From NCBI GenBank assembly GCA_026545765.1, contig JAIFAC010000049.1, positions 166,658 to 230,657 of the forward strand: a stretch of 64,000 nucleotides of DNA, in the 5' to 3' direction. A program made the position numbers and the translations under genes. The stretch comes from Plantago major (taxonomy: Eukaryota; Streptophyta; Magnoliopsida; Lamiales; Plantaginaceae). The notes under the pieces are model-generated. The model searched no databases, had not been told where the DNA came from, and saw only the letters and a program-made list of their open reading frames with translations. This document shows, in pieces, positions 56,774 to 64,000 of this stretch (position 1 is its first letter; each line of letters opens with the position of its first letter).

Positions 56774-59068
56774 ATGTTCGGAGTGATAGCCAAAATCGCA
56801 TCAAGCCGGGAGTATGATCGATGAATCCTCCTATTCAAAGGACGCCAAAGAGGTCGATATCATGGCGATGTGGAGGATCAACGAGGTCACGGATACGTTT
56901 AACCGGAGTGGTGAAGAACCCGAGGTGAGCTTTCCATCCTTTCGTTAATCGTATGCTGATCTAAGTATCCTATGCATGTGATTACCCGAGTCTTCTAATG
57001 TGCAGGAGGCAATGATGATTCATGAGACGCCATGCGGATAATAAGCGTACCAGACGGAGCGAGGATGAACTGAGTTACCAGAGATCCGAGCCTCTATAGG
57101 AACTTAGGTTATAACGTTAGGATTAACCCTAACCAAATCCCTTTCGTGCCTGATCCATAGGAGATAAATGTAGAAGAGGTCCACGACACGACCGATGAGG
57201 CCCCCGAGTTAGGCGTGTTCGAGGCAGGGTTGGAGAAGCTGTCCGAGTTGTTACTCCACTTCGGACTGTAGTTGTACTGTCGTCGTCCGAGGACGAAAAA
57301 GTTGAGGGACAAACCATGGATGGAGAAGAAGACAGACAAGAAGAGGATGAGGAGGAAGAGGAGGATGAAGTGTCGTTGGTTCGAACCAGGCATTCTGATC
57401 ATCCGGGCCCGAGTCTCCCAAGAGGGGAGAGTTCTACTCAAGGGTTGAGCCGGGGAGTTGCATCCCAATCGTCCGAGGGGGGCAAGAACAAGGGTGATGA
57501 TCTGATCCGAATTAAGTTCCCTCGAACGCGTCTACAAGTTACTCACCCGGACCCTAATGAGGAGCTGAACTTCGACGACCTTCTCCCTACATGTCCTTCG
57601 ATCATTACCGCTGATGAGGTGGAGGAGTCAAGGAGATATGAGATTCCGACTGTGGAGATTTTAATCTTGATGAGGCTCATGCTTTCAATCCGCCTCGGGT
57701 ACATGTGCGCATGAGGCTTCTTTCAGACCGTGGTCATGATACGCGTTGCATCCGAACTACTAGAAGTTCTCAAAGGTATTGGGATAAGCCCACACCAGGT
57801 GATTCCGAATTCACTTGGAAACCTGATGTGCTTCGGAGTGTTGTGTAAACGCAAGGGGATCCTGATCACGTTCGACAACTTCCGGAAGCTATTCAGCATC
57901 ACTCTGAGCTGACCCCACCAATTCTTTTATACCCTAGTGGTTCGGCAGGTCTACACCTTCTTCGAGGATCCGATCTCCTCGTTAGGGATCAAATGGTGGC
58001 AGAGGTACATCTTTGTCTGAGCCGCACTGAAACCTGGGCAGTCCGAAGCTCAGAGAATCCGATGGAATTTTGAGAAGAAGTTCTTTCGAGGTACACTTTC
58101 GGACTGGAGGCCCACGGCTCGGAACATCCCTCAATGGATGCAAGCCCTTCATAGGAAAGAGGAGCCGGAGAAATATTTTTTCCGTGGGTTGATTTGCCAA
58201 CCTCTTCAATACCTGGCTGGACTATCTAGTCCGAGTTTCTGTGATAACAAGAAGGATTTTGGTAAGGGCTCGAGATGTGTTATCGCTCAAGTCTTCTCCG
58301 CTGTAAATAGTTGTTATATTCCAACTTTTATCGGCTCGGTCTTATTTCTTTTGTTGCCAAACTTTGTTTTGTGCTTTGGACTAACCCTTATGTTTGTTCG
58401 GTCTAGGTAGATTTTTGGTTCAAATACACTATGTCGACCATGAGAGAGCTCAAGAGGCAGCAACTGAAGGCTCAGAAAGAGGAGCAAAGGCAGGGTCTTC
58501 GAGACCAGGTGATTAAGACGTCCACCACTCTCCTCGTGGCGAAGCCTCGTAACGCCTCCAGCTTTTCGGGCTGAAGATCTTCAAGGAAGCCGGAAAGCCA
58601 AGCAGAGCCTGCTACTCAACAAGGGTAAGACCGTACGGCAAGGTGCCAAAAGGCCTCCGGCCGGACAAAGGAGGTCGGGGCTGGCTCACTGGTGTGAAGC
58701 GCCTCCGAGGGCCCAATCCTCCCGCAAAGAAGGGTGGGCTGATGGTGGAAGACTCAGATCTGGATTTTGACGTTGTTCGGCTTCCGCCCGAGGAGAGGAT
58801 TGTGGAGCTTGCCGCCACCGAAAGGTAATCTTGATTCCGAATAGATGTTTTATTTTTCAACTTGTCTGAAAATGCATCTTTGATTGACTCAGAATCTTTT
58901 GTGTATGTTTTAGCTTATCAAGTCTGAAGGTGTTCCAAGGTGCCTGGTCGGAGGGCCACCTTGGAAGTTGAGCTGTCCAAGTCCGACGCAAGTAGAGAGG
59001 CCGAGGCGAACAAGGTCGTGGTGTACAAGGAGAAGTTCAAGAAGGCACTGGCCACAACAAGAAGTCCG
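56774..59068 (+). pseudogene. Antisense gene of Tat element D, truncated by a Copia insertion
   Basis: Second copy of the gene at 41823-44683. The start region is decayed. The piece 57316-57714 (132 codons) joins the acidic run to the RTRLQVTHPDPNEELNFDD segment with no stop where copy B has TAG. Next recognisable pieces: WWQRYIFV at about 57991, the MQALHRKEEPEKYFFRGL piece at 58138, and MSTMRELKRQQLKAQKEEQ at 58431. The coiled-coil exon begins at about 58940 and ends abruptly at 59068. Comparing the two copies shows the two are broken at different sites, which implies an intact ancestral frame. Confidence 0.7.
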
Positions 59069-60448
59069 TGTTAGGAATATCTGTTAGTATTTTGATCACT
59101 CATCACATGTTCTTATCTTAGCGTAAAGGTGATTAAGTACTCTTCGTTCACTTGAACATTGTAAAAGAGGAAATCACTGAGTATGATTTGTCTAGTAAAT
59201 CTTGTATTAGGATTATAGGTCTCTGAGTGTAATTTTTATTCCAAGAAGACCATGAAGATCAATCCTACAATGGAGCTTATCTGAAGATTAGAAGACTGAA
59301 GATTGCACAAGATTTATGAAGACATCAAGGTTTAAGTCTAACTCAGAAATACTATGTCCTTAATCCTCACTTAAGTGTATTTACTTACATTTGAAATAAG
59401 GTTCGGACATACGACATCATGAGTATGGACCATGCAAGCCATCGAAAGGCTCATGTATCCGCTGAAGACTACAGACAAGAAATAGTACAAGGAATTAATC
59501 AGATCAGAGAAAAGTCACCGCACGCCTCTCCGAGACATGAGACAAGGACTTCTGAGTACTCATTTCAAGATAAGTATGGACTGAATTTGAATTGTGTCTA
59601 ACGGATATCCTTCCAACAACTCTCAAATTCATCTATATATATCACACACTTAGATGCTGAGTAATACACCTTAGAACGCTCTATCTTGCAAACTTACCAT
59701 CAAGCAAAGTATTCTCTCAAGCACTCTACTACCCTTTCTCAAAGCTTTCGTCATTAAGAATCACTAGTAGTTCTAAGTTGTCCGAACCTTAACAAGAGAT
59801 TGTTATTCATGAAAGAGTTGAATGCCGACACCCTTTCTCAAGCTCATTCTCCGTAACGGACGCCAATTACTGGTCAATAAAGAGCAGATCGCCATCCACC
59901 GAACAAGTAGTGTATTAGCCTTTGTTCGTCACAGTTCTCAAAACATAATCGAAAAGTTATACGGTAGCCTCTCCGACAAAACCTTATAACCAATCACCAA
60001 CAAGGCGTGAATAGAGGAAGTACTTGATTTGGGAAATCGTGGAATAACCAAGGTTATCTCGAGTAGAGGAAGTACTTAGCTCTGGAGCGGGAATAACTGT
60101 GGGAACATTTGGTCAAACCATTTGTTTAGGAATCTTAGAATAGGATTATTGTAAGGTGAACTCAATTATATGTTCTAGTGAATTTAGGTCTCGTAAAGAC
60201 CGGCGGATTAGTCGGAGGATTACGCCACCTCCGTGATACCACTATATCTGCTTTATTTACCTTTTCAGATTTAAATTTCAAAGATAGCACACACACATAC
60301 TTATTGTTTCTACACTTATCTATCTTAAAGTCTTCCGCCTGAATTTAAGTATCGTAAACCCCTCAGTTTCGAGAAATTGTGTTTATCGACAAAGTTTTAA
60401 AAGACTATTCACCCCTAGTCTTTTTACTTTGCCATTATTCGACCAACA
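59069..60448 (+). repeat. 5' LTR of the Copia element
   Basis: 1380 bp, starting TGTTAGGAATATCTG in the coiled-coil exon of the antisense gene and ending CGACCAACA two bases before the PBS. Confidence 0.82.
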
Positions 60449-60450
60449 AG

Positions 60451-60462
60451 TGGTATCAAAGC
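60451..60462 (+). promoter_or_regulatory. Primer-binding site of the Copia element
   Basis: TGGTATCAAAGC, one base away from the common TGGTATCAGAGC complementary to the 3' end of initiator tRNA-Met. Confidence 0.85.
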
Positions 60463-60560
60463 GGAGGTTGACAAGCTTTTGCAAGATCCAACCTAGATAC
60501 CCAGATAGGTGAAGGAACTTTGTCCCTTCTCGAGGACTCTATAATTTGTGTGTTATGCAG

Positions 60561-61600
60561 TATGTCTCCGAGTGATGCACCCATTATGAAGCCGTAAAAC
60601 TACTAGAAATGGAAGAACAACATGATGGTCCATCCGAGGCCATTAGTGACGAAATGATCTATGTCATCAATGAAGGACCTATCAAAATCGCATAACCGAG
60701 ACAAGTTACGGAGGTTCGATGGAAGAAAATCTTTATAAGGAAGATGAAAGTGAGGATGCAGCCATAGTGATAGTGGTCGATTCATGGAAGCATTGTGTAT
60801 GAAGACAAGTTTAAGAGAACTCGACATCCAAGATGCCAAGAGATATGTATTGATGGTCAAGCTCGTAATATAATTATCGATCGACACTGAGCACATACAA
60901 GTAAATCAGGTGCTAAAACGCGAAAAGTTGCCTGCAACTGATTGAAGAAATTTCCCAGAATCGAAAACTATGAAAAAGTTCAAGTTCTAAATTGAAATTT
61001 CAAAACTTCAAACAAGGTCCCACCAAACTCGAAGAACTTGATTGTGTTTACCACCTAATGAGTGATATGGCTAGACTTGGTGAAAGCAATAGATACCTCA
61101 ATGTAAAAGTTTAAGACCATCACGTAAGTCTTAATCAAAAAGGAACACACGAAATTCTTTTTATTTTAACCAAGGGATGCCAAATATTACTCCAAGAGAG
61201 CTCTTTTCTCATCTTACATCAGAGACTATGAGACAACTCAGAGAACAAACAAATTAAAAGTTGCAAAGTGTTGCTCTAGTGTCTCAAGGTACTTCAAAAA
61301 GAAGGATACCAAAGATGCATCTCAAGAAAATGCTTTTGCAAAGAAGACACATGAAGAAATTTGTGAGTCAAGAGATTGAGAGAAGAAAAGCTAAAGAAAA
61401 GTAAAAAGCATCTTCGCCCAAACTATCATCAAGACAACATACAAATGAACAACTCTCCTAACACCCCATTTAGAAAGGTGTCAAGATCGAAACCGCAGAG
61501 ATATGATATCCGCTTCTATTGTCAAAAAGTCCGTCACTTCAAGAGATTGTCCATTTTAAACAAGCTCAAGACAGTGACAAAAAGGATGTAATCGATCAAG
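60561..61600 (+). pseudogene. Gag of the Copia element
   Basis: ATG at 60561 (MSPSDAPIM). Shifted frames then give WKNNMMVH and AISDEMIYVINEGPIK (about 60640-60690), characteristic of Copia gag. A zinc-knuckle relic FYCQKVRHFKRL is at about 61513-61550, with the first and last cysteines missing. Confidence 0.7.
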
Positions 61601-63230
61601 AAAGGAAGAAAATTCAAATTCAACTTGATGCTCGACATCGGGGATGTATTATGAAGATGGAGATTCAATGACTCAAACCTACCATCACCGAATCGTGGAA
61701 TCTCCCACGATGTAATCGATTGGGGTTGAAGAATGAAATGTGGAGTTGTCGAGATCACGTCCGCACATCTCCAACATTGAAATATGTCTTATGGCTGATG
61801 AGGTAACTAATAATTCACAATTTCACTATGAAAGTGATAATGGAATTGAGGATCCTGGAATTAGTCAAAAGTGAATCGATCGTTATGAGAAAGAATTTCG
61901 AAGCACAATCCAAAACCGTAATTCTAGAAGAAAGCAAAGAATCTCAAAAAGAGGTTTCGAGCTAACCGTAGTATCCGAGAGCAAGAACGAACAAATCGCT
62001 TTTATGAAAGCTCGTGTATCCGAGAATGAAAATTCTCACAAACTAGCCTCGACAAACTTAATGAGAAAATGATGGAGCTACTTTCGAGAATGAAGAACTT
62101 AGAAAGAAAGAGCTATCTTTCCAATCTTATGCAAAGGTTAGTGACACTCACCGAGGTTCAATCCTATCCGAGAGACCCTCCGAGAAAGGTGGACTGGACT
62201 TGATGAACAATCAAGTAATTCATCTCTCTCAAGAAGAGTGATGAAAGGGTGACCTTTGTAAAAGTCAATGTAATGGTTCTTCAACCACCTACAACATTGG
62301 TCGAAGCTTACAACAAAAGGAAAAGGAGTAGCAACCCACCTTTGAAAGAACAACAAGTTCACAAGAAACATGTGGATAAGGTTTCAAAAGAATGCAACCT
62401 CGACATGCAACCATCCACATTGCTACATTACTAGGAAGGAAGAATTACGAATAGGCAAATTCTTTACTATACCATTTAATGAAAATAAAGATGGTGAAAC
62501 TAGTAAAGCTTCCAAGAACGATTCGTAAAGTCAAGGTGTTCGAAATGGCATCGCTATCGTATTCGAAAGGTCCTTCGCAACAATATAAGGAAGGACAAGA
62601 ACAATGGCGTAAGGTCGATATTGCTCGCAACAATAGACAAGTGGAAGAATTCTCAAGCCATCGAAAACCGAATGCCGAGCTAGAAGGAATTTGGGTAAAA
62701 GCTAAGCTTAATAAAAGCAATCCCGTAAACCTGTGGATCCGTAAAGCACCAAAGGGAACACCTAGAAACACACCAATAAGGAAAAATTGAGATCAAATTT
62801 ATCGATTTCATCAGATCTCCTTCTCGATCAAGCTAGATAAATGAACTCCCAAGAAATTCACTTAAAATGTGGATTCCACCGAAGAATGTTTAGTCTATGG
62901 TTCATCTTCAAGCAAGAACCTAACTCCCATTTCTTGTTATGCGTAACGCCTCGACTAAGGCTCAACGGCTATTTGATAGTGGATGCGAAAGCATACGACA
63001 GAGACAAAGTAAACTGAATCATGCACGCTAAATTGGGATCACTAACAATCACCGACGATTACATGTTAAGGGTTTGAAATAATCTATTTAGTATGAGCCA
63101 GCTTGCGACAAATGTTTCAATGTAAAATTCAAAGCAAAATATCGCAAACTTATCGGCAATGAAGTCAGACAGCCTTTGGTTTCTCGGCGAGAAAGGTAGT
63201 CTTTATGTTGCCGATTGGGATCTCGCCACA
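61601..63230 (+). pseudogene. Decayed gag-protease region of the Copia element
   Basis: Expected to hold the end of gag and the protease. Short ORFs only (for example 62479-62790, lysine- and serine-rich). Around 62975-63000 a FDSGCE-like LIVDAKAYD text may be the protease active site (normally D-S-G-C/A), but the frame is not secure. Confidence 0.4.
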
Positions 63231-64000
63231 AATCAAGAATGTCTCACAGGAGTCAATTAGGTCACATGTATAGCACCGTTATGGTACAAAAGAACGAAAT
63301 ATTTGAATTTCAAAACTCAACAAACTTGCCAAGAAAGAGTTAGTGGTCATTTCCCAAAACATCTTTAAAAGATGGTATCTGCTCACCGCCGATGGGGAAC
63401 AATCAAGATCTCTTTCAAGTCCAAAACCGACACCTAAGAAAGAAATAGACTAATCGCAACTATTACACATGGATCTTTTTGAATCATCTGTAACTAGTTG
63501 GCGCAGGAAAGAAGTATGGTCGATTGTTGTAGATGACTTCTCAAGATTCACTTGGTTTGTCTTCAAGCATAACCGATGCCGTGGTGGAGATACCAAACTT
63601 GTTGAATAAGCTTGAAGTCATAAAATGACAAAGTATCTGGTAATCGTATCGCACTCATGGTACCGAAGTTTATCAACCAAGACATAAAGGAGTTTTAGAC
63701 CGAAAGGTATACAACACCAACTTTCTCCGTAAGAACACCTCAATAAAATGGTGTTGCAGAAAGGAAAATAGAACCTTTAAAGAAGCAAGAAGACAATGCT
63801 AGTTTATTAATCAAATAAGTGAAGTTTATCGGTCAAGCTTATAAACACAACATGCTATACTCGTAATGATGTTTGATAAAACACTCATGACAAGACTCCA
63901 TACTTAACTCTTGGTCAGGTAGACCCCTAATATCAAACATCCGAAAGTATTCGTCAGAGATGTTTTGTTTCAACAATGAAAAGATTATCTAAGGACATTT
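63231..64000 (+). pseudogene. Integrase of the Copia element
   Basis: About 63470: MDLFESSVTS then WSIVVDDFSRFTW, the first catalytic region of Copia integrase (MDLFGP...VDDYSRFTW). At about 63735 RTPQ-NGVAERK, where one codon is TAA in place of glutamine, carries the catalytic glutamate. Near 63850 text like HAxYTRND and DKTPYxLLG follows, and near 63960 RCFVSTMKRLSKD, the usual C-terminal part. Broken by several shifts. Confidence 0.8.

Larger units (their letters stand above)
54079..59068 (-). mobile_element. Tat-lineage retrotransposon D, 3' portion
   Basis: Complete 3' LTR (54079-54917), polypurine tract, dyad-rich spacer, minisatellite and antisense gene, all collinear with element B (39076-44200). 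It is interrupted at 59069 by a Copia element, so its pol, gag and 5' LTR, if they exist, lie beyond the window. Confidence 0.85.
59069..64000 (+). mobile_element. Ty1/Copia retrotransposon inserted in element D (3' end off-window)
   Basis: 5' LTR 59069-60448 (TGTTAGG...CCAACA), PBS TGGTATCAAAGC at 60451-60462 (initiator tRNA-Met type), gag from about 60561, and integrase to the end of the window. RT, RNase H and the 3' LTR would be further right. The gag-integrase order before RT is what defines Copia. Frames are broken throughout; many places look like single lost bases. Confidence 0.88.

Noticed and set aside
59069..64000. Endogenous virus (for example pararetrovirus)
   Set aside because: LTR, tRNA-Met PBS and integrase placed before RT fit Ty1/Copia; no movement protein or coat-protein zinc finger of a pararetrovirus was seen.

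Overview
This window is plant nuclear DNA, most likely from a eudicot. It is dominated by nested, mostly decayed transposable elements around one recognisable host gene. Evidence for a plant: a spliced CLASSY-type SNF2 gene (RNA-directed DNA methylation), Tat-lineage Ty3/Gypsy elements with a second (archaeal-type) RNase H, L1-type LINEs, a Ty1/Copia element primed by initiator tRNA-Met, and a CACTA mini-element. I saw no rRNA, tRNA, CRISPR or prokaryote-type operon. The species cannot be named from this sequence.

Layout. 1-14055: Tat/Gypsy element A on the minus strand (3' end off-window; pol end, integrase, both RNases H, RT, protease, gag, PBS and 5' LTR), split by a 6-kb non-autonomous gag-protease LTR element at 1244-7290. 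14056-14736: 3' half of an LTR of another family (called L here). 14737-25861: host region with a multi-exon CLASSY 3/4-like gene (coding exons about 19380-25557, plus strand). 25862-34310: an L1 LINE (copy 1) split by two family-L solo LTRs (28341-30378, 32531-33952) and a CACTA mini-element (30891-32036). 34311-37162: a circularly permuted second copy of CLASSY intron 1 and exon 2. 37163-39075: truncated family-L LTR. 39076-50473: Tat element B (minus strand), lacking gag and the 5' LTR. 50474-53625: LINE copy 2. 54079-59068: 3' portion of Tat element D. 59069-64000: Copia element inserted in D, running off the window.

The most notable structures are in the Tat 3' regions of B and D. Between the polypurine tract and the end of pol, each carries a plus-strand gene, antisense to pol, with its own TATA box, a 5'-UTR intron and several exons. 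It encodes an acidic, coiled-coil protein that resembles the plant 'gypsy-type transposase' (Transposase_28) family. Upstream of its promoter lies a dense series of short dyads of the form CGGA-N-TCCG, some inside 67-bp tandem repeats, whose stems are kept while their sequence changes. Antisense ORFs are known in Tat elements; the regular dyad array next to the antisense promoter is the part I would look at first.

The second notable structure is the permuted CLASSY fragment. Its internal junction joins the end of the source block to its start at a TTCAAG microhomology, as a circular DNA intermediate would.

Sequence quality matters for every reading-frame call. Many frame breaks, including a stop in helicase motif VI of the CLASSY gene, look like single bases lost from doublets (GG to G, TT to T). 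Some apparent pseudogenes may therefore be assembly artefacts.
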